From Dehalococcoidia bacterium (lineage in GTDB: Bacteria > Chloroflexota > Dehalococcoidia > SZUA-161), in contig JAUXAX010000004.1 of NCBI GenBank assembly GCA_030619685.1, forward strand, positions 1-64,000: DNA of 64,000 nt, read 5' to 3'. Both the position numbers and the translations under genes were made by a program. Positions 8,510-17,203 of the stretch are shown here, one piece after another; position 1 is the first letter of the stretch, and each line of letters begins with the position of its first letter. Under the pieces are notes generated by a model. It saw only the letters and a list, made by a program, of their open reading frames with translations. It had not been told where the DNA came from and searched no databases.

Positions 8510-9151
8510 GTGTCAAATCCACCTACTATTGAACAGCAGATCGAGCTTGCTATTGAGATACTCAACAGCGGCGGGATTGTTGCTTTTCCCACCGATACCG
8601 TCTACGGACTAGGGGCCAATCCTTCGAATGAACAGGCGGTTGAGAGAATCTACAGGGCGAAAAAGCGTGCCCGCAGCCTCCCCCTCCCCTTACTGCTCGC
8701 TGATAAGTCTGACCTCGCAAAAGTTGCCACCGTTGTTCCCGAGGTAGCATGGCGGCTAGCGGAGCATTTACTCCCCGGTGGGCTGACGTTAGTGCTCAGG
8801 AAAAGCCCTTGGGTACCAAGCGCCGTGACTGCCGGAGGTGATACGATCGCAGTGCGTATCCCCGATCACCCCATCCCCATTGCCCTTATTCAGGGACTGG
8901 GCACCCCCCTAGCTGGAACCAGTGCCAATATCTCGGGGAAGCCGAGTCCGGTCACCGCCGATGAGGTTCATGAGCAATTGGGAGGAGAGGTCGATCTGAT
9001 TATTGATGGCGGTGAGTGCCCAGGCGGTATTGAGTCCACCGTAATAGATGTCAGCAGCGAAGTCCCTACCATTATCAGGGAAGGCGCTGTGTCCCGAGAA
9101 GAGATCGCCAAGACCTGTGGCCTGTTTCTTCGAGAGATTCAGCCAGAATGA
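8510..9151 (+). CDS. tsaC: Threonylcarbamoyl-AMP synthase (Sua5/YrdC/YwlC family)
   Basis: The protein makes threonylcarbamoyl-AMP from threonine, bicarbonate and ATP, the first step of the t6A37 modification of tRNAs reading ANN codons. The 213-residue length corresponds to a YrdC domain without the extra Sua5 C-terminal domain. Family motifs are GGIVAFPTDTVYGLG (about residues 20-34), KKRARSLPLPLL (about 49-60) and the SANISGKPSP loop (about 138-147). The start is a GTG with no strong Shine-Dalgarno sequence. The other t6A genes (tsaB, tsaD, tsaE) are not in this window. Confidence 0.93.
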   Translation: MSNPPTIEQQIELAIEILNSGGIVAFPTDTVYGLGANPSNEQAVERIYRAKKRARSLPLPLLLADKSDLAKVATVVPEVAWRLAEHLLPGGLTLVLRKSPWVPSAVTAGGDTIAVRIPDHPIPIALIQGLGTPLAGTSANISGKPSPVTADEVHEQLGGEVDLIIDGGECPGGIESTVIDVSSEVPTIIREGAVSREEIAKTCGLFLREIQPE

Positions 9152-9632
9152 ACTTGAATCGTGTTGTTGCCCCAGCCTGAGAGCGAGCGCTGGTAGGCGT
9201 TATCGGCATCGATGGCGTTTACCAACGTGCCTATGGTATTGGCATGCCCTACCAGGGGTGTGGGCAGCCAACGCCACCTATATGGCATCAAACAACACCC
9301 TGCTCCAAACCAACAAGGTTGTAGCAAGCGCTGTTTTAGCTTAGAAGCTGATTGCTCAAAACCTTAGAGCGGTTAGTGAGAGCGCAAGTTATGGCGGTGA
9401 TGCAACCTGGCTTTCCATAATTGCTTTGGTATGTTAGACTATTACGATAGAAACAACAAAGGTATCATTAAGAAAGATCCAAGCCACAAACCAAGTGCCC
9501 AGCATGAGGAGAGATATCCGCTGGTCTGAAGATACATAGAAAAGGCAGACTATCCTCTTAGATCGTAGCAAGCAATAGTCAATATGTTTAAGCCGAAGGA
9601 TTCCTTACTCTAGACGATCTAGGAGGAAGACA
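9152..9632. other. Intergenic stretch without a supportable gene
   Basis: About 480 bases lie between tsaC and rpiB. Short frames exist on both strands, but none has a ribosome-binding site or a recognisable motif. A minus-strand frame near 9139-9327 has a few protein-like segments and could be a decayed gene. AGGAGG at the right-hand end serves rpiB. No hairpin terminator or repeat was noticed. Confidence 0.4.
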
Positions 9633-10070
9633 GTGCGCATCGCTATTGGCTCAGACCATGCTGGGTTCGAGTTAAAGCAGGCTATAATGAGTCTGCTTTC
9701 TGAGCTAGGGCATAGCTACGAGGATTTTGGCTGCTACGACACCAGCTCCGTGGATTACCCGGATATTGGGCGGCCGGTAGCTGAGGCGGTATCGGAGGGC
9801 AGATTTGACCACGGCATTCTGGTCTGTAGCACAGGAGTTGGCATGTCTATTGTTGCCAACAAAGTGCGTGGAATTAGAGCAGCGCTGTGTCAAGATACTT
9901 TCAGTGCTCGACGTGCTCGGGAGCACAATGATGCCAATGTCCTTTGTCTTGGCGAGTGGGTTACGGGACAAGGTGTGGCGCGTGAGATCATCACCACCTA
10001 CTTGTGCTCCGAGTTTGTGGGCGGTAGACACGCCCACAGGGTAGAAAAGATACAAGCCCTCGAGGGCTAA
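9633..10070 (+). CDS. rpiB: Ribose-5-phosphate isomerase B
   Basis: RpiB interconverts ribose-5-phosphate and ribulose-5-phosphate. The 145-residue protein matches the RpiB/LacAB family: GSDHAGFELK (residues 5-14), the phosphate-binding CSTGVGMSIVANKVRGIRAA (about 67-86, with the catalytic-base cysteine) and the REHNDANVLCLG region (about 100-111). A GTG start follows AGGAGG by six bases. It is the first gene of a plus-strand run leading into dxs. RpiB can supply pentose phosphates where the oxidative branch is absent. Confidence 0.96.
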   Translation: MRIAIGSDHAGFELKQAIMSLLSELGHSYEDFGCYDTSSVDYPDIGRPVAEAVSEGRFDHGILVCSTGVGMSIVANKVRGIRAALCQDTFSARRAREHNDANVLCLGEWVTGQGVAREIITTYLCSEFVGGRHAHRVEKIQALEG

Positions 10071-10115
10071 TAGTACCAGAGTTGATGCAAATAACTCTGG
10101 CGAGGGACAAACGCA

Positions 10116-11999
10116 GTGGCGAACGTCTTAGATAGAATAAAGAGCCCAGCTGATCTAAAGAGCCTCAGCCGCTCCGAGCTGAGCCAGCTCGCTGACGAGA
10201 TACGAACTGAACTGGTGAACATAGTGACCAAAACTGGTGGACATCTGGCCTCCAGTCTGGGTGTAGTCGAGCTTTCTATCGCCTTGCACCGGGTATTCGA
10301 CAGCCCAAGGGACAAGATCATCTGGGACGTGGGACACCAGAGTTATGCCCACAAGCTGCTGACAGGCCGAAGGGAGAGGTTTGACACACTCCGTCAGTAC
10401 GGTGGGCTATCGGGATTCCCCGATCGCGCTGAGAGTCCACACGATGCCTTCAGCACAGGACATGCTTCCACATCAGTCTCAGCATCTCTGGGCATCGCCA
10501 CAGCCCGAGACCTGGCGGGAGATGATTTTAACGTGGTCGCCGTTATAGGCGATGGTGCTCTGACCGGCGGAATGGCCTTCGAAGCGCTGAATCATGCGGG
10601 GCATCTGGGCACGCGATTCATAGTCGTTCTCAACGATAACGCCATGGCGATCTCGCCCAGCGTTGGTGCTATAGCCCGGACGCTACGTAGGCTTACGCTT
10701 GACCCCCGGTATTATCGAGCTAAGGAAGAGGCAGGACGCGTGATCCGGAGAATGCCATGGGGAAAGATAGCTTGGGGATCGATGCACCGGGTGAAGAGTG
10801 GTATTAAGGAGATGCTCATTCCCATCCAGCTCTGGGAATCTCTGGGATTCAAGTATGTTGGCCCTGTTGATGGACACAATATAGCCGAGCTTGAACAGGC
10901 CCTCTCCAAGGCGCGCGACTATTCTCATAGGCCCGTGTTTATCCATGTCGTTACTACCAAGGGAAAGGGCTACGAGCCTGCTGAGGACGATTGCGTAAAG
11001 TTTCACGGCGTGTCAGCCAAAGGAACCACCAGCAATACACCTTCTTACAGCGAAGTCTTCGGCCAGACTATACTGCGCCTCTTTAGAGAAGACGAGAGGC
11101 TAGTGGCGGTTAGCGCCGCCATGATGGAAGGGACTTGTTTGAACCTGGTAGCTGAGGAGTTCCCCAAACGCGTCTTCGATGTCGGTATCTGTGAGCAGCA
11201 TGCAGTGACCTTCGCTGCCGGCCTCGCCACCCAAGGCTATATTCCTGTTGTCGCAATCTACTCTACCTTCCTGCAGCGTGCATTTGACCAAGTGCTCCAC
11301 GATATCTGCATGCAAAACTTGCCAGTCGTTTTCGCCATCGACCGAGCTGGCATTGTCGGTGAGGACGGCAAGACCCACCAAGGCACCTTTGACCTTTCTT
11401 ACCTGAGTTGCATCCCTAATCTAGTGATAGCTGCACCTAGTGATGTAAACGAGATGAGACACTTGCTCTATACAGCAGTGAAGGCTAGCCATCCCATGGC
11501 CATTCGATACCCTCGCGATAGCGGCTTAAGGGTGCCTGAGGATGAGCATTTTCGGGAGTTGCCCGTGGGCAAAGGGGAGGTGCTTAAGCACGGAGACGAC
11601 CTTGCTATTATCGCCATTGGTTCTGCTGTAGCTTCCTCTATGGAAGCAGCGAAGCTTCTTGGCGACAAGGGTATCAACTGCGCCGTAGTCAACGCTCGCT
11701 TCGCTAAGCCCCTGGACTCTGACCTAATTCTAGAACTGGCTAGCAAGACAAAAAGGTTTGTTACCGTCGAGGAGAATGCCCTCGCCGGCGGCTTTGGCAG
11801 CGCGGTACTGAGCCTGCTCTCTAACATTGCTGATACTAGCCTCTTGCGCGTCGGGATACCCGATGAGTTCATCGAGCATGGCTCCCAGGAGCTTCTCCGC
11901 GCTAATTATAGCCTTGATGCTGAGGGGATAGCACATCGCATTCTGTCCTTCTTTCCTGAGCTTGCCCGCCTTTCTCCCCCCACAAAGATCAAGGGATGA
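10116..11999 (+). CDS. dxs: 1-Deoxy-D-xylulose-5-phosphate synthase
   Basis: Dxs condenses pyruvate and glyceraldehyde-3-phosphate using thiamine diphosphate, opening the methylerythritol phosphate route to isoprenoids. The 627-residue length is normal. Motifs in order are the substrate histidine region WDVGHQSYAHK (about residues 71-81), the cofactor motif GDGALTGGMAFEALNHAG (about 143-160), and the second-half DRAGIVGEDGKTHQGTFD segment (about 408-425). The C-terminal transketolase domain is present. A polyprenyl diphosphate synthase gene follows about 60 bases after the stop, fitting a shared pathway. Confidence 0.96.
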   Translation: MANVLDRIKSPADLKSLSRSELSQLADEIRTELVNIVTKTGGHLASSLGVVELSIALHRVFDSPRDKIIWDVGHQSYAHKLLTGRRERFDTLRQYGGLSGFPDRAESPHDAFSTGHASTSVSASLGIATARDLAGDDFNVVAVIGDGALTGGMAFEALNHAGHLGTRFIVVLNDNAMAISPSVGAIARTLRRLTLDPRYYRAKEEAGRVIRRMPWGKIAWGSMHRVKSGIKEMLIPIQLWESLGFKYVGPVDGHNIAELEQALSKARDYSHRPVFIHVVTTKGKGYEPAEDDCVKFHGVSAKGTTSNTPSYSEVFGQTILRLFREDERLVAVSAAMMEGTCLNLVAEEFPKRVFDVGICEQHAVTFAAGLATQGYIPVVAIYSTFLQRAFDQVLHDICMQNLPVVFAIDRAGIVGEDGKTHQGTFDLSYLSCIPNLVIAAPSDVNEMRHLLYTAVKASHPMAIRYPRDSGLRVPEDEHFRELPVGKGEVLKHGDDLAIIAIGSAVASSMEAAKLLGDKGINCAVVNARFAKPLDSDLILELASKTKRFVTVEENALAGGFGSAVLSLLSNIADTSLLRVGIPDEFIEHGSQELLRANYSLDAEGIAHRILSFFPELARLSPPTKIKG

Positions 12000-12058
12000 G
12001 AGCACCAGTACTTGCTTCCTATCGAGGCACGGTATAAGGAGCAAAGCGAGACCTGATA

Positions 12059-13105
12059 ATGGTTGGACCATTAGTAGAAGCAGCGTTAGAGGACATTTGG
12101 AAGCGATTTCGACCTGAGTTGGAGGCCGAGCTAAAATACGTCGTGGGTAGAGCATCTCTGCCCCTGTATAACATGATGCGCTACCATATGGGGTGGATGG
12201 ATGAACTCGGTCATGCTCGACGAAATGCAGCAGGCAAAAGGCTGCGCCCTGTCCTTTGCCTTCTCACATGCGACGCGCTGGGTGGGCCGTGGCGGCAAGC
12301 ACTCCCCGTGGCAGCCGCTATAGAGCTTGTGCATAATTTCTCCCTTATACATGATGACATCCAAGACTCGAGCATGGAGCGCAGAGGAAGACCCACTGTT
12401 TGGAGTATCTGGGGGCAGCCTCAGGCGATCAATGCTGGTGATGGCCTGCATGCCCTAGCCCTATCGTCCCTGTTACGGCTAGGGGAGATAGGTATCCCGC
12501 ACGAGAAAACGGTGCGTGCCGCCCGCATCCTGGGTGAAGCCAGTCTCAGGCTTTGCGAAGGCCAGTTTCGCGATATCAGTTATGAGGATCGCCTTGACAT
12601 TAAGGTCAACGACTACCTAGCAATGATTAGTGGCAAAACCGCTGTCCTCTTTAGCTCCTCTATCGAAATCGGAGCCCTTATGGCCACAGACGATGAATCA
12701 CTCATGGCGGGCCTGAGGAATTTCGGGCATGCCTTGGGCATGACTTTCCAAGTGCATGATGATGTCTTGAGCATCTTTGGCGATGAGAAGACCACAGGTA
12801 AGCCCAGCGCTTCAGATATACAAAAGAGGAAAAAAACGTTGCCCGTGATCTATGCCCTGGAGAAGACAAGAGGAGCAAACAGAGAGCGCTTGCGGCAAGT
12901 CTACCGCAAGAAGACGATTGAGCCCGCTGATGTAGAGGATGTGCTGCGGGTGCTAAACAAGCTTGATGCCCGAGGTTTTACCGAAGACATGAGCAAGAAA
13001 TACTACCAGCAGGCTCTTTCAGAATTGGACGCCTTAGACATCTCCCAGCTCGCAAGGACAGAGTTTCAGACAATCGCTGCCTTTCTCCTTAGCCGCGAAT
13101 ACTAA
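12059..13105 (+). CDS. Polyprenyl diphosphate synthase (FPP/GGPP synthase family)
   Basis: This trans-prenyltransferase builds C15-C25 or longer prenyl diphosphates from IPP and an allylic primer. Both aspartate-rich motifs are present: HDDIQD (residues 98-103) and HDDVLSIFGDEKTTGK (about 232-247). The KRLRP segment just before the first motif binds diphosphate. The 348-residue length fits farnesyl- or geranylgeranyl-type enzymes; product length cannot be fixed by eye. Directly downstream of dxs, it probably feeds quinone, bactoprenol or other isoprenoid synthesis. Confidence 0.93.
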   Translation: MVGPLVEAALEDIWKRFRPELEAELKYVVGRASLPLYNMMRYHMGWMDELGHARRNAAGKRLRPVLCLLTCDALGGPWRQALPVAAAIELVHNFSLIHDDIQDSSMERRGRPTVWSIWGQPQAINAGDGLHALALSSLLRLGEIGIPHEKTVRAARILGEASLRLCEGQFRDISYEDRLDIKVNDYLAMISGKTAVLFSSSIEIGALMATDDESLMAGLRNFGHALGMTFQVHDDVLSIFGDEKTTGKPSASDIQKRKKTLPVIYALEKTRGANRERLRQVYRKKTIEPADVEDVLRVLNKLDARGFTEDMSKKYYQQALSELDALDISQLARTEFQTIAAFLLSREY

Positions 13106-13172
13106 TCGCCAACCTTTGCGAAACCCAGACCCGCAAGCCCCCCAGAGCGTAGAACTTTTGGCTAAACCGTTG

Positions 13173-13178
13173 TATAAT
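13173..13178 (+). promoter_or_regulatory. Candidate -10 element upstream of cooC
   Basis: A perfect TATAAT lies 50 bases before the cooC start, in the gap after the prenyltransferase gene. No matching -35 hexamer is obvious, so this is a weak call. It would put cooC and pgk on their own message. Confidence 0.3.
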
Positions 13179-13228
13179 CAGCGAGTCGTAGACATCTAGG
13201 CACAGCAAAGCCGGAGAGCAGACGGGCA

Positions 13229-14008
13229 ATGTCAAAACTGGCGATTACTGGAAAGGGCGGAGTTGGCAAAACCACCTTGTCTAGTCTCTTGGCTCGACTC
13301 TACGCTGCTGAAGGGAATACCGTTTTGGCTATAGATGCCAACCCAGATGCCAACCTGGGCACAGCCCTGGGTATTCCTGTTGAAGAGCTAAGCCGCATAA
13401 CCCCCATCGCACAAATGGAGGAGCTGATACAGGAGCGAACAGGGGGCAAGCCTGGTACGATCGGAGGCTTCTTTAAGCTCAACCCCAGGGTAGATGATAT
13501 CCCCGAACGCTTCTCTATCGCTAAAGACGGGGTAAGGCTTCTTGTCATGGGCACAGTGAAAAAGGGCGGCAGTGGCTGCATGTGCCCGGAAAGCGCCTTG
13601 CTCAGGAGCCTGCTGAACCACCTTCTGCTTAGAAGATCGGAGGTGGTGATCCTGGATATGGACGCTGGGGTTGAGCATCTGGGGCGGGGCACGGCGGAAT
13701 CTGTGGATGCCTTCATATTAGTGGTGGAGCCAGGAAGGAGAAGCCTCGACACAGCCCGAGCTGTAAGAAGATTGGCCCAGGACATAGGAATTAAGAAGTG
13801 CTATGTCGTAGGCAATAAGGTTACCAGCGACGTCGATCGCCAGTTCATTCTGGAAAACCTTCCCGATTTCGAGCTTCTGGGCTTCATTAGCTATAATCCG
13901 AAGCTCGCTGAGGCTGATCGTAAGGGCATGAGTCCCTTTGATATCGCCCCCAAGGTGGTATCTGAGGTAGAAGTAATAAAGGAGAAACTGGAAGCTATCT
14001 CGAGGTGA
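13229..14008 (+). CDS. cooC: CooC-type CO dehydrogenase maturation ATPase
   Basis: The 259-residue protein is a SIMIBI-class P-loop ATPase. A deviant Walker A motif (TGKGGVGKTT) is at residues 7-16. The GCMCPE motif with Cys117 and Cys119 matches the CxC pair that binds nickel in CooC dimers, and DMDAGVEHLGRG is the Walker B/switch region. In known systems CooC inserts nickel into the C-cluster of Ni-Fe CO dehydrogenase or the CODH/acetyl-CoA synthase complex. No CODH gene lies in this window; the neighbours are isoprenoid and glycolytic genes. The last four bases overlap a possible upstream GTG of pgk. Confidence 0.88.
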   Translation: MSKLAITGKGGVGKTTLSSLLARLYAAEGNTVLAIDANPDANLGTALGIPVEELSRITPIAQMEELIQERTGGKPGTIGGFFKLNPRVDDIPERFSIAKDGVRLLVMGTVKKGGSGCMCPESALLRSLLNHLLLRRSEVVILDMDAGVEHLGRGTAESVDAFILVVEPGRRSLDTARAVRRLAQDIGIKKCYVVGNKVTSDVDRQFILENLPDFELLGFISYNPKLAEADRKGMSPFDIAPKVVSEVEVIKEKLEAISR

Positions 14009-14016
14009 AGGACTCG

Positions 14017-15210
14017 ATGAACAAACAAAGCATCCGTGATGTCGAGCTTAGAGGAAAGAGAGTGCTGGTCAGGGTTGATTTCAATGTCCCACTCGACATG
14101 GAAAACAACACGATAAGCGATGATAGCCGTATACGGGCAGTGCTACCTACCATAAAGTACCTGATGGATGAAGGGGGCAAGGTGATCCTTTGCTCCCACC
14201 TCGGGCGTCCCAAAGGCGAAGTCGTCGAGGGGCTGCGGTTAGCTCCAGTAGCTGAGCGCCTCTCAGAACTCCTGGAGTTCCCAGTGACAAACACAAGGGA
14301 CTGCATAGGCCCGGAGGTAGAACAGGCAGTTTCTCGCCTAAAAGAGGGCGATGTTCTCCTACTGGAGAACCTGCGCTTCCATCCCGGAGAGGAGCAGAAT
14401 GACTCTGACTTTGCCAAGGCTCTCTCTGGATTGGCAGATGTCTATGTCAATGATGCCTTCGGTGCTGCCCACCGAGCTCATGCGTCTACAGTGGGTGTCG
14501 CCCTATACCTCCCTGCAGTTGCCGGTTTTCTCATGGAGAAAGAGATCGATTTCCTGGGCAAAGCTTTGACTGACCCTGTGCCTCCCTTCGCAGCCATCAC
14601 CGGCGGCGCCAAGGTGAGTGACAAGCTGGGCCTTCTGGAGAATATTCTGGGGAAGGTCGATTTCCTGCTTATCGGCGGCGGCATGTGCTGCACCTTCCTT
14701 AAGGCTCAAAACCACGAAGTGGGTCAATCAAAAGTTGAGGAAGATAAACTCGACTTCGCCCTAGATTTGACAGGGAAAGCTGCTAAGGTTGGAGTAAAGC
14801 TAATGCTGCCCGGCGATGTCGTTGTCGCTGAAAGTTTTGCCAGCGGCGTCCCTTTTAAGATTACATCCGTTTCCGATATACCGGAAAGCTCTTATGTTAT
14901 GGACATTGGTCCCCAGACCATCGAGAGCTTCAGCGCCGAGCTCAGGAAATGCAAGACGGTCATCTGGAATGGCCCTATGGGTGTCTTCGAGTTCGCGGAG
15001 TTCCGCCGGGGAACTGAGGCAATAGCGAAACAATTGGCACAGCTTGAAGCTACTACCATCCTCGGTGGCGGTTCCACCGCCGAAGCGGTGGGCGAGCTCG
15101 GCCTGGCAGACAAGATGAGCCATGTCTCTACGGGTGGAGGTGCTGCCCTTGAGTTCCTGGAAGGCAAAACCCTGCCCGGAGTAGCGGTGCTGCAGGATAA
15201 AAAAAACTAG
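14017..15210 (+). CDS. pgk: Phosphoglycerate kinase
   Basis: Pgk transfers phosphate between 1,3-bisphosphoglycerate and ADP in lower glycolysis or gluconeogenesis. Signature segments are KRVLVRVDFNVP (about residues 13-24), the SHLGRPKG loop (about 58-65), NDAFGAAHR (about 145-153) and the nucleotide-binding GGGSTAEAV near the C-terminus. The ATG at 14017 is preferred over an in-frame GTG at 14005: GAGGTGAAGG precedes it and the resulting MNKQSIRDVELRGKR beginning matches the family. It follows cooC almost without a gap and leads into apgM and tpiA, a compact triose-phosphate operon. Confidence 0.96.
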   Translation: MNKQSIRDVELRGKRVLVRVDFNVPLDMENNTISDDSRIRAVLPTIKYLMDEGGKVILCSHLGRPKGEVVEGLRLAPVAERLSELLEFPVTNTRDCIGPEVEQAVSRLKEGDVLLLENLRFHPGEEQNDSDFAKALSGLADVYVNDAFGAAHRAHASTVGVALYLPAVAGFLMEKEIDFLGKALTDPVPPFAAITGGAKVSDKLGLLENILGKVDFLLIGGGMCCTFLKAQNHEVGQSKVEEDKLDFALDLTGKAAKVGVKLMLPGDVVVAESFASGVPFKITSVSDIPESSYVMDIGPQTIESFSAELRKCKTVIWNGPMGVFEFAEFRRGTEAIAKQLAQLEATTILGGGSTAEAVGELGLADKMSHVSTGGGAALEFLEGKTLPGVAVLQDKKN

Positions 15211-15221
15211 TGAGAGGATAG

Positions 15222-16427
15222 ATGCTCACCCTGGACCAAATCAAGGACATATCAAGGCAGTCGCCAGCAAAGATTGTGCTCCTTGTAATCGATGGCCTTG
15301 GCGGTCTGCCCAGATCTGAAACCGGCAAGACGGAGCTTGAGACTGCCCACACACCCAACCTCGACGGCCTGGCAAGCAAAGGAATCTGCGGCATGATCGA
15401 TCCTGTATCTCGGGGCATTACGCCAGGCAGTGCCCCAGGGCACCTAGCTCTCTTCGGCTATGACCCACTCAGGTTCACTGTAGGGCGGGGGATCTTAGAG
15501 GTGCTGGGCATTGACTTCGACGTTAAGAAGGGAGATGTCGCTGCTCGGGGTAACTTCTCTACCATTGACCAGAAGGGACTTGTTGTCGACCGCCGGGCAG
15601 GGCGCATCTCAACCGAAGAAAACACCGGCTTATGCAAGCTATTAAGCGACATTGTGCTGGATGGTGCTGAGCTTTACGTCATCCCGGTGAAAGAGCACCG
15701 CTTCGCAGCGGTATTTCGTGGCGATGAGCTCTGGGGGGATGTCACCGATTCCGACCCTCAGCAGGTGGGGATGGCTCCACAGACCATGGTTCCTCTTTCA
15801 CCAACTGCGGAGAAGACGGCCAGGCTAGCCAACGAGTTCGCAGCTAAGGCAAAGGCAATCCTGGCTAATCGTCATCCTGCCAATATGGTACTTCTACGCG
15901 GCTTCTCCCAGCACCCCAACTTCCCCACCATGGCCGAGATTTATAAGCTAAACGCCGCTGCTATCGCCGCCTACCCCATGTACCGCGGGTTAGCCAAGCT
16001 TATAGGCATGGAAGTGCTCGATACCGGGACCACTATCGAAGATGAGTTCGACACGCTGGCCCAGCATTACGCCGAGTACGACTTCTTCTTTGTCCATGTA
16101 AAAAAGACCGATTCCGCTGGTGAAGATGGCGACTTCGACACCAAAGTGCGTGTCTTGGAGGAGATCGACAAGCTATTGCCCAAGATCATCAAACTCGAAC
16201 CCGATGTCTTAGTAGTCTCTGGCGACCACTCCACGCCAGCACCACTGAAAGCGCATAGTTGGCATCCAGTGCCCCTTATTCTCTATTCCAAGTGGTGCCG
16301 ACCCGACCGGGTACAAGAGTTCTCAGAACCAGCCTGTTCATCCGGCGCTCTGGGAAGGTTCCCCGCCGTAGACGTCATGCCTTTAGCGATGGCCAATGCG
16401 CTTAAACTAGCTAAATTCGGTGCTTAG
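15222..16427 (+). CDS. apgM: Archaeal-type cofactor-independent phosphoglycerate mutase
   Basis: The 401-residue protein belongs to the aPGAM branch of the alkaline phosphatase superfamily, which interconverts 2- and 3-phosphoglycerate without 2,3-bisphosphoglycerate. The N-terminal metal site is in VIDGLGGLP (about residues 24-32). The phosphoserine nucleophile is in TPGSAPGHLALFGYDP (about 68-83). The C-terminal metal ligands are in SGDHSTPAPLKAHSWHPVP (about 330-348). The gene is 11 bases after pgk and 11 bases before tpiA. Use of the archaeal form is common in archaea and several deep-branching bacterial groups. Confidence 0.95.
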   Translation: MLTLDQIKDISRQSPAKIVLLVIDGLGGLPRSETGKTELETAHTPNLDGLASKGICGMIDPVSRGITPGSAPGHLALFGYDPLRFTVGRGILEVLGIDFDVKKGDVAARGNFSTIDQKGLVVDRRAGRISTEENTGLCKLLSDIVLDGAELYVIPVKEHRFAAVFRGDELWGDVTDSDPQQVGMAPQTMVPLSPTAEKTARLANEFAAKAKAILANRHPANMVLLRGFSQHPNFPTMAEIYKLNAAAIAAYPMYRGLAKLIGMEVLDTGTTIEDEFDTLAQHYAEYDFFFVHVKKTDSAGEDGDFDTKVRVLEEIDKLLPKIIKLEPDVLVVSGDHSTPAPLKAHSWHPVPLILYSKWCRPDRVQEFSEPACSSGALGRFPAVDVMPLAMANALKLAKFGA

Positions 16428-16438
16428 GAGGACATCTG

Positions 16439-17203
16439 ATGCGGATACCGATAATAGCCGGTAACTGGAAAATGAACACATCAGTGACCGAGGCAGTAGA
16501 GTTAGTCAAAGCGATGAAGAAAAAGCTGAATAGCATATCAGGGGTGGAAAAAGTGCTCTGCCCCCCTTTCATCTCACTGACGACAGTAAAGGAGATTATC
16601 AAGGGAACATCTATCAAACTGGGTGCACAGAATATGTACTTTGAACTCACCGGTGCCTACACTGGGGAGATATCGCCGGTGATGCTCGCCGGACTTTGTG
16701 AATTCGTGATCCTGGGTCACTCGGAAAGAAGGGCACACTTCGGGGATAACGACCAGATAGTCAACAAGAAGGTTCGAGCCGGGCTCAGCATGCAGCTTAC
16801 CCCTATCATTTGTGTTGGCGAAAGCCTGGAACAGAACGAGGCAGGTGAAACTATAGCAGTGGTCACTAAACAAGTCAGAGCATCCTTTGAAGGCATTGAC
16901 TCGCCCCACGGAACAGTCATTGCCTATGAGCCGATTTGGGCCATCGGCACTGGTAAGGCTGCCAGGGGTGATCAGGCCAATGCCGTCAGTAGTGTTATCC
17001 GTGGCGTCATTGCCCAGCTTTATGGCGATTCCGTAGCCCAAGAGATGCGCATCCAATATGGCGGCAGCGTCAACAGCGCCAATATCGCTGAATTCATTAG
17101 CCAACCTGAGATCGACGGTGCACTTGTAGGAGGAGCCAGTCTGAAAGCGGCAGAGTTCGTGGGCATCATGGAGCAGACAGCGAAGATTAAGAAAGTGGGA
17201 TGA
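16439..17203 (+). CDS. tpiA: Triosephosphate isomerase
   Basis: TpiA interconverts dihydroxyacetone phosphate and glyceraldehyde-3-phosphate. The TIM-barrel landmarks are all present in 254 residues: GNWKMN (residues 8-13, with the catalytic lysine), GHSERR (about 95-100, with the electrophilic histidine), YEPIWAIGTGKAA (about 162-174, with the catalytic glutamate) and the phosphate-binding YGGSVN and GALVGGASL loops near the end. Its stop codon overlaps the miaA start (ATGA), so translation of the two is coupled. Third gene of the pgk-apgM-tpiA set. Confidence 0.96.
   Translation: MRIPIIAGNWKMNTSVTEAVELVKAMKKKLNSISGVEKVLCPPFISLTTVKEIIKGTSIKLGAQNMYFELTGAYTGEISPVMLAGLCEFVILGHSERRAHFGDNDQIVNKKVRAGLSMQLTPIICVGESLEQNEAGETIAVVTKQVRASFEGIDSPHGTVIAYEPIWAIGTGKAARGDQANAVSSVIRGVIAQLYGDSVAQEMRIQYGGSVNSANIAEFISQPEIDGALVGGASLKAAEFVGIMEQTAKIKKVG

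Noticed and set aside
9139..9327. Minus-strand 62-residue frame after tsaC
   Set aside because: Partly protein-like but without start signals or any recognisable domain; at best a decayed remnant.
14005..14016. Upstream GTG as the pgk start
   Set aside because: The ATG at 14017 has a better-placed ribosome-binding site and gives the usual family N-terminus.
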